Positions 17,529 to 26,135 of a stretch of DNA of 64,000 nucleotides are shown here, piece after piece. Every line of letters begins with the position of its first letter. Position 1 is the stretch's first letter. The stretch lies in the NCBI RefSeq assembly GCF_004363235.1, contig NZ_SNYW01000014.1, positions 69,501-133,500 on the forward strand, written 5' to 3'. The notes beneath the pieces were generated by a model. That model worked only from the letters and a program-made list of their open reading frames with translations, was not told where the DNA came from and ran no database searches. The translations under genes and the position numbers were made by a program. This stretch comes from Dongia mobilis (GTDB lineage: Bacteria > Pseudomonadota > Alphaproteobacteria > Dongiales > Dongiaceae).

Positions 17529-17556
17529 AAGGGCCGGTCCCCAAGGACCGGCCCTT
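17529..17556. terminator. Bidirectional terminator between metC and rpsD
   Basis: A perfect 12-bp stem (17529-17540 with 17545-17556) and four-base loop. On the minus strand it is followed by TTTCTTTC, serving rpsD; on the plus strand by CTTGTTT, serving metC. Confidence 0.85.
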
Positions 17557-17582
17557 CTTGTTTCGCGTGGGATCGCGCCGAC

Positions 17583-18197
17583 TTAGCGCGAGTAGTATTC
17601 GACGACCAGATGCGGTTCCATGCTGACCGGGTACGGCACGTCACCCAGCTGCGGCACGCGCACGAGTCTCGCGGTCATCTTCTTGTGGTCGGTCTCGACA
17701 TATTCCGGCACATCACGCTCCTGCGACTGCGCGGCGCCGAGAACGATGGCCAGCTGCTTGGCGCGGTCGCGGACTTCCACGACATCGCCTTCCTTCAGCT
17801 GGTAGGAGCCGATATTGACGCGCTTGCCGTTCACCAGGACGTGGCCGTGGTTGACGAACTGGCGGGCGGCGAAAACGGTCGGCACGAATTTGGCGCGGTA
17901 GACGACAGTCTCCAGGCGGCGCTCGAGCAGACCGATCAGGTTTTCGGAGGTGTCGCCGCGGCGACGGGCGGCTTCTTCATAGAGCTTGCGGAACTGGCGC
18001 TCGCCGATCGAGCCGTAATAGCCCTTCAGGCGCTGCTTCGCCATCAACTGGATGCCGTAATCGGTCGGCTTCTTGCGGCGCTGGCCGTGCTGGCCGGGGC
18101 CGTATTCGCGATCGTTGACCGGGCTCTTGGGACGGCCCCACAGATTGACGCCCAAACGGCGGTCGATCTTGTGCTTGGCCTGAATACGCTTCGACAT
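17583..18197 (-). CDS. rpsD: 30S ribosomal protein S4
   Basis: A 204-residue primary 16S rRNA-binding protein that nucleates 30S assembly. The start [21 protein letters not shown] is the usual alphaproteobacterial one, with GAGAGG upstream; the longer open frame to 18422 is rejected. The S4 RNA-binding domain [34 protein letters not shown] is clear, as is the ending VVEYYSR. It is monocistronic here, with its own strong promoter and terminator. Confidence 0.98.
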   Translation of the reverse strand: MSKRIQAKHKIDRRLGVNLWGRPKSPVNDREYGPGQHGQRRKKPTDYGIQLMAKQRLKGYYGSIGERQFRKLYEEAARRRGDTSENLIGLLERRLETVVYRAKFVPTVFAARQFVNHGHVLVNGKRVNIGSYQLKEGDVVEVRDRAKQLAIVLGAAQSQERDVPEYVETDHKKMTARLVRVPQLGDVPYPVSMEPHLVVEYYSR

Positions 18198-18300
18198 GGA
18201 TAATCCTCTCGTTTTTGCACGACGTTTTTCATGTCCCGGCTGTCCGACCCGGTCGAAACCGGCGGCTGGACTGGGCCCAAAGGCGGTCCGGCACGGGAGC

Positions 18301-18328
18301 GGGCGGAATATAGCGGCTAATTCCGCCC
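18301..18328. promoter_or_regulatory. 9-bp inverted repeat over the rpsD promoter
   Basis: GGGCGGAAT (18301-18309) and ATTCCGCCC (18320-18328) form a perfect inverted repeat with a 10-base spacer. It covers the rpsD -10 element and the spacer up to the -35. Operator-like geometry; the binding protein is unknown. Confidence 0.5.
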
Positions 18329-18334
18329 CGTCAA
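18307..18334 (-). promoter_or_regulatory. Strong sigma-70-type promoter for rpsD
   Basis: Minus strand TTGACG (18334-18329), 16-base spacer, TATATT (18312-18307), close to consensus as expected for a ribosomal gene. Leader of about 105 bases. Confidence 0.75.
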
Positions 18335-18367
18335 GCGCCGATAAATTGGCATAACAATTTGAAATAT

Positions 18368-19432
18368 CTAGAAAATTCTGACGCAATAGACGGGCGGCAG
18401 GTGGCTGGAGAGCAGTTGCCACGCCTCCCCGCCATCGGAACTGGTCCAGAGATTGCCCGTGGTCGAGCCGAATGCCAGCTTCTCACCGGTGTCGTCCACA
18501 TCCATGGCGTGGCGCAGGACCAGGTCGAAGGCCGGCTTTTCCGGCAGGCCCTTTGTGATGGTCCGGAAGCTCCGCCCGCCATCGCTGGTCTTGGCAACAC
18601 AGAAGGTCTCGTCCTTCGGCATGCGGTACTGGTCCTTCTCGCCAGGGACGAACCAGGCGGTCAGCGGATCCCGCGGATGAACGGCAACGGCGAAGCCGAA
18701 GGCCTTGGAGATCTCCTGCCAGGTCGACCCGCCATCGGACGACGTGAAGACGGCATTGTGATGCTGGATATAGAGCCGGTCGGGATCCTGCCGCGCGCGG
18801 CGCATCTGGTGCACATCCTGCACGTTCGGGTTCTCCGCCTGGTCGGGCGGCATATAGGCGGCCCACAATCCCTTCGAGGTATTGCGCCAGCTCGCCCCCT
18901 CATCCTCGGTCTGCCAGACCCCGCCGGCGGAAATGGCGATGCCCATGCGCCGGCTGTCGTTGGGATGGATCGAGATCGAACTGACGGCTGGGGTATCATT
19001 GCCGGCGCCGCCCCATTGGGTGCGTTCCGGCAGGTTCATAAAGGACTGGTTCAGGGTCCAGCTTTCGCCCGCGTCGTCGGAGCGGAAGATCCCCGCGGGC
19101 ACCGTGCCGGCATAGATCGTGCCGGGCCGATCCGCACCCGCCGCTTCCAGCGCCCAGATGTTGAGAACCGCAGGTGCGTTGCTGGCCTCCATCTTCGGGA
19201 AGGCGGGCGTCGCGATTTCGCGCCAATTTGCGCCGTCATCGTCCGAGCGGTGCAGCTTGGGTCCGAAATGGCCGTGATCGAGGGCCGCATAGAGGCGGCC
19301 ATCACGCGGGTCGCGCATCACCATGCTGACCGGCGTGCCGCGAAAGTGGACACCCTCGTAAAGCCAGCCGCCGTCCTTCAGGCGATAGAGAATAAGCCCC
19401 TTGCGTGACGCGACTGCCAGTCTGCTTGCCAT
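18368..19432 (-). CDS. Asp-box (BNR/VPS10-like) beta-propeller protein
   Basis: A 354-residue protein built from six Asp-box repeats (S-x-D-x-G-x-x-W/F) at about residues 63-70, 118-125, 175-182, 231-238, 282-289 and 331-338, so a six- or seven-bladed propeller. Automatic annotation would call it exo-alpha-sialidase or glycosyl hydrolase, but no sialidase RIP motif or signal peptide is present, so it is probably cytoplasmic and not a secreted glycosidase. It begins 11 bases after a MoaD/ThiS-like gene ending in Gly-Gly, and the two look like one unit. Function unknown. Confidence 0.85.
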   Translation of the reverse strand: MASRLAVASRKGLILYRLKDGGWLYEGVHFRGTPVSMVMRDPRDGRLYAALDHGHFGPKLHRSDDDGANWREIATPAFPKMEASNAPAVLNIWALEAAGADRPGTIYAGTVPAGIFRSDDAGESWTLNQSFMNLPERTQWGGAGNDTPAVSSISIHPNDSRRMGIAISAGGVWQTEDEGASWRNTSKGLWAAYMPPDQAENPNVQDVHQMRRARQDPDRLYIQHHNAVFTSSDGGSTWQEISKAFGFAVAVHPRDPLTAWFVPGEKDQYRMPKDETFCVAKTSDGGRSFRTITKGLPEKPAFDLVLRHAMDVDDTGEKLAFGSTTGNLWTSSDGGEAWQLLSSHLPPVYCVRIF

Positions 19433-19443
19433 ATCGTTCTCCC

Positions 19444-19713
19444 TCAGCCGCCGGACAAAGCCTGCAGCACATGGATCTCGTCGTCCTCATCCACGAGATG
19501 CGAGGGCCAGTCGGCGGCAGCCAGGCGTTCACCGTTCAGGAAGATGACGACATGCTTGCGCAGGCGGTTCTGCTCGTCGACCACATAGCCGCGGAGCTTC
19601 GGATATCGGGCGAAGACGGGCTCCAGCGCATTACCAAGATTACCGGCCGCAATGTGGACAGCTTCAGTTGGTGCGACCTTGCGCAGATGCGACGTGAATG
19701 AGACGCGTGCCAT
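19444..19713 (-). CDS. MoaD/ThiS-family ubiquitin-like protein ending in Gly-Gly
   Basis: An 89-residue beta-grasp protein. VVIFLNGERLAAADWPSHLVDEDDEIHVLQALSGG matches the C-terminal half of MoaD/ThiS sulfur carriers, including the terminal Gly-Gly that an E1-like enzyme would adenylate and thiocarboxylate. No moaE, thiG, moeB or other cofactor gene is nearby; the partner gene encodes an Asp-box propeller. It may be a carrier for an undescribed sulfur-transfer or protein-tagging reaction (inference). The start is ATG 19713; the much longer frame to 20034 is antisense noise under trmJ. Confidence 0.85.
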   Translation of the reverse strand: MARVSFTSHLRKVAPTEAVHIAAGNLGNALEPVFARYPKLRGYVVDEQNRLRKHVVIFLNGERLAAADWPSHLVDEDDEIHVLQALSGG

Positions 19714-19766
19714 CCTGACCTTGTCCGGCCCGGTTTGGACCGCTTCCGCTGGGTTCGGAACGGCGG

Positions 19767-20507
19767 TTATTTTCGCGGCACACGCAGCGTTGTCAATTCC
19801 TTCACTACGCCATGCAGCGTCCGCACCTCCTGTTCGGTCAGATGCGTACGCGACCACATGTTCCGCAGGTTCCGCACCATGCTGGGCCGGGCTTCCTGGT
19901 TGCGCAGGAACCCGCAGGCATCGAGTTCGCGCTCGAAATGCGCAAAGAAGGCGTGAAGCTGTTCCTTTGTCGCCAGCGGCGACCCATTGGTGTCGAGTTG
20001 TGACGGTGGAGTGGTATCGCCGGCCTGAAACCACTCGTATCCGACAAGCAGCACCGCCTGGGCCAGGTTGAGGCTGGTGAACTCCGGGTTGAGCGGCACG
20101 GTCAGGAGCGCATCCGCCAGCGCCACATCGTCATTGACCAGGCCCATGCGCTCTGCGCCGAACAAGAAACCGATTCTGCCACCGGCCGCGATCCTTTCTT
20201 TCGCCTCGGCCGCGGCAAATCGGGCTGTCACGATGGGCTTCACCATCTTCCGGTCCCGCGCCGTGGTGGCATAGACATAGGTCAGGTCCCGGAGCGCGTC
20301 CTCGGTCTTCTCGAAGACCCGGACCGGGGGCATCATCTCGAACGCTCCCACCGCGGCGCGCTCGGCCTTCACATTTGGCCAGCCGTCGCGGGGCCCGACC
20401 AGACGCAAATCGGTGAGGCCGCAATTCAGCATGGCGCGCGCCGCCGTGCCGATGTTCTCGCCCATCTGCGGGCTAACCAGGATGATGGCGGGACCGCCCA
20501 TGCTCAT
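19767..20507 (-). CDS. trmJ: tRNA (cytidine/uridine-2'-O-)-methyltransferase TrmJ
   Basis: A SPOUT-class enzyme, 246 residues, that methylates the ribose at tRNA position 32. Seen: AIILVSPQMGENIGTAARAMLNCGL at the N-terminus, then the SAM-binding trefoil-knot motifs IGFLFGAERMGLVNDDVALADALLTVPLNPEFTSLNLAQAV. The C-terminal extension of about 80 residues fits TrmJ rather than TrmL. It begins two bases after the cimA stop. Confidence 0.9.
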   Translation of the reverse strand: MSMGGPAIILVSPQMGENIGTAARAMLNCGLTDLRLVGPRDGWPNVKAERAAVGAFEMMPPVRVFEKTEDALRDLTYVYATTARDRKMVKPIVTARFAAAEAKERIAAGGRIGFLFGAERMGLVNDDVALADALLTVPLNPEFTSLNLAQAVLLVGYEWFQAGDTTPPSQLDTNGSPLATKEQLHAFFAHFERELDACGFLRNQEARPSMVRNLRNMWSRTHLTEQEVRTLHGVVKELTTLRVPRK

Positions 20508-20509
20508 GG

Positions 20510-22111
20510 TTATTCGGCGCTCTTCGCGCCCGATTTCAGGAGCTTCCAGGTGATCGCGTCGTTGAGCGCCTCGTAGGAGGCATCGATGATATTGGGCGAG
20601 ACGCCGACCGTGCTCCAGCGCTCGCCGGCATTGTCGGCACTTTCGATCATAACGCGGGTGATGGCCTCGGTACCGGCCTGGGGCGTCAGGATGCGCACCT
20701 TGAAATCCACCAGCCGCATGTCGCCAAGCTCGGGATAATGCGGCAGCAGCGCCTTCCTGAGCGCGGTGTCCAGCGCGTTCACCGGGCCATTGCCGGTGGC
20801 GACCGTCATCAGCTGCTCGCCTTTGAGCTCGATCGTGACCGTGGCCTCGGATTCTGTCACCAGTTCACCGCGCACGTTCCAGCGCCGCTCGTCCATGACG
20901 CGGAAGCGTGCCAGCCGGAAATAGCCGGGTACCGAGCCCAGCGCGCGCCGCGCCAGCAATTCGAACGATGCCTCGGCACCGTCATAGGCATAGCCCTCGT
21001 ATTCGCGCAGTTTCACCGTCTCGACCAGCGCCGCCACCTTGCCGTCATCCGCCTCGACATCGAGCCCGACCTCGCGGAAGCGCGCCAGGATGTTGGCGCG
21101 GCCCGACTGGTCGGAGACGACGATATGGCGGCGGTTGCCGACCAGCTCAGGCTCGATATGCTCGTAGGTCCGCGGATCCTTCTCCACAGCCGAGACATGC
21201 AGCCCGCCCTTGTGGGCAAAGGCGCTCTCGCCGACATAGGCGGCGCTGCGATTGGGCGCGCGGTTGAGACGCTCGTCCAGCAGGCGCGAGACATGGGTCA
21301 GCTGCTTCAGGTCCTGCTCGGTCAGGCCGACCTTGAAGTTCGATTTCAGCATCAGCGAGGGGATGAGTGAAACCAGGTTGGCATTGCCGCAGCGCTCGCC
21401 GAGGCCGTTGAGCGTGCCCTGGATCTGCCGCACGCCCGCCCGCACGGCGGCGAGCGAGTTGGCGACGGCATTCTCGGTATCGTTATGGCAATGGATGCCA
21501 AGCCGCGCGCCAGGGATTTTCGCCGTCACCTCGCCGACGATGCGTTCCACCTCGTGCGGCAGCGTGCCGCCATTGGTGTCGCAGAGCACGATCCAACGCG
21601 CACCGGCCTGGTAGGCGGCCAGGGCGCAATCCAGCGCGTATTGCGGATTGGCCTTGTAACCGTCGAAGAAGTGCTCGGCGTCGAACATCACCTCGTCCAC
21701 GCTCTTGCCGGCATGCGCGACGCTTTCCCTGATCATGTCGATGTTCTCGCTGCGGCTGATGCCGAGGGCCACGTCGACATGGAAATCCCAGCTCTTGCCG
21801 ACCATGCAGACTGCCGGAGTCTTCGCGTTGAGAAGGGCGTTGAGGCCGGGATCGTTGGCGGCCGAGCGGCCGGGCCGGCGCGTCATGCCGAAGGCGACGA
21901 ACCTGGCCCTGTTGAAGGCGGGAGGTGCCCCGAAGAAGGCATCGTCGGTCGGGTTGGCGCCAGGCCAGCCGCCCTCGACATAGTCCACCCCGAGCCGATC
22001 CAGCGCCTGGGCGATGGCCAGCTTGTCGTTGACGCTGAAATCGACGCCCTGGGTCTGGGCACCGTCCCGCAGGGTGCTGTCGAAAAGGTATACGCGATTG
22101 TCGTCTGCCAT
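20510..22111 (-). CDS. cimA: Citramalate synthase
   Basis: Condenses pyruvate with acetyl-CoA to (R)-citramalate, the threonine-independent route to 2-oxobutyrate for isoleucine synthesis. The 533-residue protein has the DRE-TIM opening VYLFDSTLRDGAQTQGVDFS (metal Asp), GIHCHNDTENAVANSL (metal His pair), NGLGERCGNANL and a C-terminal LeuA-type allosteric domain from about residue 395. It belongs to the CimA/homocitrate-like subgroup that often replaces LeuA-like annotations. The ATG 22111 is preferred to the upstream 22162 start because similarity begins there. Confidence 0.9.
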   Translation of the reverse strand: MADDNRVYLFDSTLRDGAQTQGVDFSVNDKLAIAQALDRLGVDYVEGGWPGANPTDDAFFGAPPAFNRARFVAFGMTRRPGRSAANDPGLNALLNAKTPAVCMVGKSWDFHVDVALGISRSENIDMIRESVAHAGKSVDEVMFDAEHFFDGYKANPQYALDCALAAYQAGARWIVLCDTNGGTLPHEVERIVGEVTAKIPGARLGIHCHNDTENAVANSLAAVRAGVRQIQGTLNGLGERCGNANLVSLIPSLMLKSNFKVGLTEQDLKQLTHVSRLLDERLNRAPNRSAAYVGESAFAHKGGLHVSAVEKDPRTYEHIEPELVGNRRHIVVSDQSGRANILARFREVGLDVEADDGKVAALVETVKLREYEGYAYDGAEASFELLARRALGSVPGYFRLARFRVMDERRWNVRGELVTESEATVTIELKGEQLMTVATGNGPVNALDTALRKALLPHYPELGDMRLVDFKVRILTPQAGTEAITRVMIESADNAGERWSTVGVSPNIIDASYEALNDAITWKLLKSGAKSAE

Positions 22112-22224
22112 GATCGGCCGGCTTTTCCAGCAATTTCCGGTGATTGACCGGCTAATGACCATATGGGACTCTGCCCGTCAAGCAGCCCATGGACAGATTG
22201 TTACCCGCCTTCGAGGCCTCGGAA

Positions 22225-22857
22225 ATGCCGGATCCTGTTGCCCTTGTCCCCTTTTTCATCGCCGCCCTGGCATTGAACCTGACACCCGGCGCCGACATGA
22301 CCTATGTCATCGCCCGGGCCGCGGCACAGGGCCGCGCCGCCGGTATTGCCGCCAGCTTCGGCATCGCCGGCGGGTCTCTGGTCCATACCGCCCTTGCCGC
22401 CTTCGGAGTTTCTGCCCTGCTTGCCCATTCCGAAGCGGCCTTTGTCGCGGTGAAATCGGCTGGCGTGGCTTATCTGCTCTATCTCGCCTGGAAGGCGCTG
22501 AAGGCCGGCAAGGCCCGACTCTCCGGCTGCAGCGCGCCAGCACCAGCCGGCCTGTGGCGGGTCTTCGCGGAAGGCGCGCTGACCAACGTGCTCAACCCCA
22601 AGGTCGCCCTCTTCATCCTGGCCTTCCTGCCGCAATTCGTCGATCCCAGGGCCGGACCCGTCTGGCTGCAGATACTCGTCCTCGGCACCCTCTTCAACAT
22701 CAGCGGCACGGCGGTGAACTGCGCCGTCGCCATTTCCGCGGCAACGGCCGCGAAGCTGCTGAAGGGCTCCGCCATGGTCGGGCTGTGGCTCAACCGGCTG
22801 ACGGCACTGGTCTTCGTCGGCCTCGCCTTGCGCCTCGCCCTTGCCGAACGCCGCTGA
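22225..22857 (+). CDS. LysE/RhtB-family amino-acid exporter
   Basis: An inner-membrane exporter with about six hydrophobic segments over 210 residues. The family signature around residues 15-30, LNLTPGADMTYVIARAAAQG, and NVLNPKVALFILAFLPQF are both present. Substrate cannot be told from sequence. The start at 22225 gives the usual length; an in-frame ATG at 22189 adds 12 residues. It ends three bases before the convergent PAS gene. Confidence 0.88.
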   Translation: MPDPVALVPFFIAALALNLTPGADMTYVIARAAAQGRAAGIAASFGIAGGSLVHTALAAFGVSALLAHSEAAFVAVKSAGVAYLLYLAWKALKAGKARLSGCSAPAPAGLWRVFAEGALTNVLNPKVALFILAFLPQFVDPRAGPVWLQILVLGTLFNISGTAVNCAVAISAATAAKLLKGSAMVGLWLNRLTALVFVGLALRLALAERR

Positions 22858-22860
22858 CAC

Positions 22861-23334
22861 TCAGCGCAGCGGCAGCGGTTCGATGTCCTGGTAGATCAGC
22901 ACCTGGTCGACGCGTTCGCCGCTGCTGGAAAGGGGCAGGAACAGGGTGCCGATCTCGCGCGCAAACCCGGAGCGCGAGGGTGTGGAATCGTAGTCGAACA
23001 CGATGGATTGCTCGTCGATGGCGAGGCGATAGTTTTCCAGCACCTCTTCACGGACATTTCCGTAGAGGCCCTCTTCCACCGGTCGGCCGGTGGGATCGAA
23101 GCCGCGGTGCTGACACACCGCCGTACCAACCACGCGGTAAACGATCTTCCGCGCCGGCTTGACGTCGACGAGGACGATGCCGGGCAGCCAGGGTTTCATT
23201 TCGACGGGATCGATGTCGCAGCGTCGCGGCAGCTTGCGGCCGCACTTCTTCTTGCTCCAGTAGCGGTAGAGTGCCGCCGTCCGGAGTGAGCAACGTTCCA
23301 GAAAGTCCTCCGACGTGAGCCGCTGATAGGTCAT
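22861..23334 (-). CDS. PAS_5-type sensory domain protein
   Basis: A 157-residue stand-alone protein of the alphaproteobacterial PAS_5 (PF07310-like) type: FLERCSLRTAALYRYWSKKKCGRKLP, RRCDIDPVEMKPWLPGIVLVDV, YRVVGTAVCQHRGFDPTGRPV and the ending LPLSSSGERVDQVLIYQ. There is no output domain. Such proteins are abundant in this class, with unknown signal or partner. It starts 25 bases after cysS, so may be co-transcribed with nadE-gltX-cysS. Confidence 0.8.
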   Translation of the reverse strand: MTYQRLTSEDFLERCSLRTAALYRYWSKKKCGRKLPRRCDIDPVEMKPWLPGIVLVDVKPARKIVYRVVGTAVCQHRGFDPTGRPVEEGLYGNVREEVLENYRLAIDEQSIVFDYDSTPSRSGFAREIGTLFLPLSSSGERVDQVLIYQDIEPLPLR

Positions 23335-23359
23335 ATCAGCGCATCCTGCTAAGCCGCGT

Positions 23360-24736
23360 TTACGCCCGGCGCCACGTCGTCCCCATGGAATTATCTTCCA
23401 ACAAGATGCCCTTGGCCGCAAGGTCATTACGGATGCGGTCTGCTTCCGCAAAGTTTTTTGTCTTCTTCGCAGCAAGCCGCGCCGCAATCAGCGCCTCGAT
23501 CTCGGCCGTCTCGATGCCGGAACCACCTGATTGCAACCACTTGGCAGGATCTTGCCAGAGCAGGCCAAGCAGCTGCGCGCCACCCAATAGCTCAGTCTTG
23601 GCGACCTTTTTCTCAGTTTCATTGGTCGCCTTGTTAAGCTTCGTTACCAACTCATGCAGCTCGCTCAGCGCCAGGGGCGTGTTGAGATCGTCGGCGATGG
23701 CAGCCAGCACGTGATCCGTCGGCGCCGGATCAACGGCCATATCCGCCACCTTGGCCAGGGCGCCGTAAAAGCGATCGAGTTGCGCCTTGGCCTCGATGAT
23801 GCCCTCGCGGGTGATGTCGATCGGCTGGCGGTAATGCGCCGAAAGGAGCGCGAGGCGGATCGCCTCGCCACGGAACCCCTCCTCCAGCAATTCATGCACC
23901 GTGAAGAAGTTGCCGAGCGATTTCGACATCTTCTGCCCGTTCACCTGGACGAAGCCGTTATGCAGCCAGTAATTGGCCATGACCGGCGTGCCGTGGGCGC
24001 AACGACTCTGGGCGATCTCGTTCTCGTGATGCGGGAAGATGAGGTCGATCCCGCCGGCATGGATGTCGAATACCTCGCCGAGGATATCGCCGGACATGGC
24101 CGAGCACTCGATATGCCAGCCGGGCCGCCCCTTGCCCCAGGGGCTGTCCCAGCCGATCTGGTTGTCGGCCGAGGGCTTCCACAGCGTGAAATCGGCCGGG
24201 TGCTTCTTGTAGGGCGCCACGTCGACGCGGGCACCCGCGATCATGTCGTCGAGGCTGCGTCGCGATAATTTTCCGTAATCCTGCATTGCCGGCACGTTGA
24301 AGAGGACATGCCGCTCGGCCTCATAGGCAAAGCCCTTGGCAATGAGTTGCTCGATAAGGCGGATCATCTGCGGGACATAGGCGGTCGCGCGCGGCTCGCG
24401 ATCCGGCGGCAGTGCCCCCAGCGCCGCCATGTCGTCATGATACCATCCGGCCGTGCGCGTCGTAATGCTCTCGATGCTCTCGCCGGTCTTCTCGGCCGCC
24501 GCCATGATCTTGTCGTCGATATCGGTAATGTTGCGGGCATAGGTGACGTGATCCGGCCCATAGACATGGCGCAGCAGGCGATAGAGCACATCGAACGCCA
24601 CGACCGGGCGCGCATTGCCGATATGGGCATAGTCATAGACCGTCGGGCCGCAGACATAAATGCGCACGTTCAGGGGATCGATCGGCTGGAACACCTGCTT
24701 CTCGCGCAGCAGGGTGTTGTAGAGATGAATCGTCAT
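23360..24736 (-). CDS. cysS: Cysteine--tRNA ligase
   Basis: Class I synthetase, 458 residues. Motifs: VCGPTVYDYAHIGNARPVV (HIGH-type and zinc Cys), WHIECSAMS (zinc ligand), HAGGIDLIFPHHENEIAQS and KMSKSLGNF. The C-terminal anticodon domain includes IAARLAAKKTKNFAEADRIRNDLAAKG. Start ATG 24736 has GAGG eight bases upstream; the GTG at 24751 overlaps gltX. Third gene of nadE-gltX-cysS. Confidence 0.97.
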   Translation of the reverse strand: MTIHLYNTLLREKQVFQPIDPLNVRIYVCGPTVYDYAHIGNARPVVAFDVLYRLLRHVYGPDHVTYARNITDIDDKIMAAAEKTGESIESITTRTAGWYHDDMAALGALPPDREPRATAYVPQMIRLIEQLIAKGFAYEAERHVLFNVPAMQDYGKLSRRSLDDMIAGARVDVAPYKKHPADFTLWKPSADNQIGWDSPWGKGRPGWHIECSAMSGDILGEVFDIHAGGIDLIFPHHENEIAQSRCAHGTPVMANYWLHNGFVQVNGQKMSKSLGNFFTVHELLEEGFRGEAIRLALLSAHYRQPIDITREGIIEAKAQLDRFYGALAKVADMAVDPAPTDHVLAAIADDLNTPLALSELHELVTKLNKATNETEKKVAKTELLGGAQLLGLLWQDPAKWLQSGGSGIETAEIEALIAARLAAKKTKNFAEADRIRNDLAAKGILLEDNSMGTTWRRA

Positions 24737-24747
24737 AATCCCAATCC

Positions 24748-26088
24748 TCACGCGCTCTCGCCGCGCAGGCGGCGCAGCGCCTTGTCGCGGCCGATCAGCG
24801 GCAGCAGCAGCTTCAGTTCCGGGCCGTGGTCGAGGCCGGTGAGCGCGAGGCGCAGGGGCATGAACAAATCCTTGCCCTTGCGGCCCGTCGCAGCCTTGAC
24901 CGCATCAGTCCAGCTTTTCCAGGTGCCCTCATCCCAGGGCTCGGGCGGCAGGACATCGGCCGCTGCCCCGGCAAAGGCCGGATCGGTCACCTGAGGCGGT
25001 ATGGTTCCGCGACAGATCCGGTACCATTCGGCAACCTCCTCGACCTTCTCGACATTGGATCGTGCCACGTCCCAGAGTGCCGCATCGACACTGCCGAGGC
25101 CGAGGCTGGCAAGGTGCGCCTGCGCCTCGGCAAAGGGCAACAGGTGTAGGAGGCGCGCATTGAGGTGCAGCAACTCGACGGGGTCGAAGCGCGGGCTAGA
25201 TTTACCGAACTTGGCCAGGTCGTGGCCCGCGACCAGCTCGTCGAGATGGCGCACCGGCAGGACCGGATCGCCAGTGCCGATATGGGCGAGATAGGCGTTG
25301 AGCGCCATGGGCTCGAGCCCTTGCGCCCTGAGATCCGCAATGGAGAGCGAACCGAGCCGCTTCGACAGCCCCTCGCCGGCGGCATCCACCAGCAACGGCA
25401 GATGCGCAAACTCCGGCGCCTTGGCGCCCAATGCCTCGAAGATCTGGATCTGGGTCGCCGTGTTGGTGACGTGGTCGTTACCGCGGATCACATGGCTGAC
25501 ACCGAGCTCAATGTCGTCCACCACGGATGGCAGGGTGTAGAGATAGGTCCCGTCGGCCCGGATGAGGACGGGGTCCGACTGGCTCGAGGTGTCGATATGC
25601 TCGGCCCCGCGCACGTGGTCGTGCCATTCGACGCGGCGACCCTCCAGCCGGAAGCGCCAATGCGGCGTGATACCCGCCGCCTCCAGGCGCGCCCGGTCAC
25701 TATCGGTCAGTTTCAGCGCCGCCCGGTCATAGACCGGCGGCTTGCCCTGGCTCAACTGCACCTTGCGCTTCAGCGCCAGTTCCTCGGCCGTTTCATAGCA
25801 AGGATAGAGGCGGCCGCTCTGCTTCAACCTGGCCGCGGCGGAATCATAGGATGCGAGGCGCTGGGACTGGCGGGCGAACAGATCCCAGGCGAGACCCAGC
25901 CAGGCGAGATCCGCCTCGATGCCGGCGGCGAACTCGGCGGTGGAGCGTTCGATGTCGGTATCGTCGAGGCGCAACAGGAACGAGCCGCCGCGCTGGCGCG
26001 CGAACAGCCAGTTATTCAGGGCAACGTAGATGTTGCCGACATGCAGCCGGCCCGTGGGGCTGGGTGCGAAGCGAACGCGAACCGACAT
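24748..26088 (-). CDS. gltX: Glutamate--tRNA ligase
   Basis: Class I synthetase of 446 residues. [25 protein letters not shown] carries the HIGH-like motif; [13 protein letters not shown] and [22 protein letters not shown] follow; [21 protein letters not shown] carries the KMSKS-like loop. Alphaproteobacteria commonly hold two GltX copies with different tRNA preference; the EGLSKRLGS form belongs to one of them, and the other copy would lie outside the window. ATG 26088 is chosen, with GTG 26091 in frame just before it. Confidence 0.94.
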   Translation of the reverse strand: MSVRVRFAPSPTGRLHVGNIYVALNNWLFARQRGGSFLLRLDDTDIERSTAEFAAGIEADLAWLGLAWDLFARQSQRLASYDSAAARLKQSGRLYPCYETAEELALKRKVQLSQGKPPVYDRAALKLTDSDRARLEAAGITPHWRFRLEGRRVEWHDHVRGAEHIDTSSQSDPVLIRADGTYLYTLPSVVDDIELGVSHVIRGNDHVTNTATQIQIFEALGAKAPEFAHLPLLVDAAGEGLSKRLGSLSIADLRAQGLEPMALNAYLAHIGTGDPVLPVRHLDELVAGHDLAKFGKSSPRFDPVELLHLNARLLHLLPFAEAQAHLASLGLGSVDAALWDVARSNVEKVEEVAEWYRICRGTIPPQVTDPAFAGAAADVLPPEPWDEGTWKSWTDAVKAATGRKGKDLFMPLRLALTGLDHGPELKLLLPLIGRDKALRRLRGESA

Positions 26089-26135
26089 CACAACACTCGA
26101 CTTCCATCAATCTGACCCCGTCAGCCCGGCCAATC

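Noticed and set aside
17583-18422. 279-residue version of ribosomal protein S4
   Set aside because: The extra 75 codons run through the rpsD promoter region and show no similarity; S4 starts at MSKRIQAK (18197).
18368-19432. Sialidase (glycosyl hydrolase) call for the Asp-box protein
   Set aside because: Asp boxes only define blades; no RIP motif, no catalytic Arg triad pattern and no export signal were seen.
19444-20034. 196-residue open frame upstream of the MoaD-like gene
   Set aside because: The first 107 codons overlap trmJ in another frame and have no family features; the real start is 19713.
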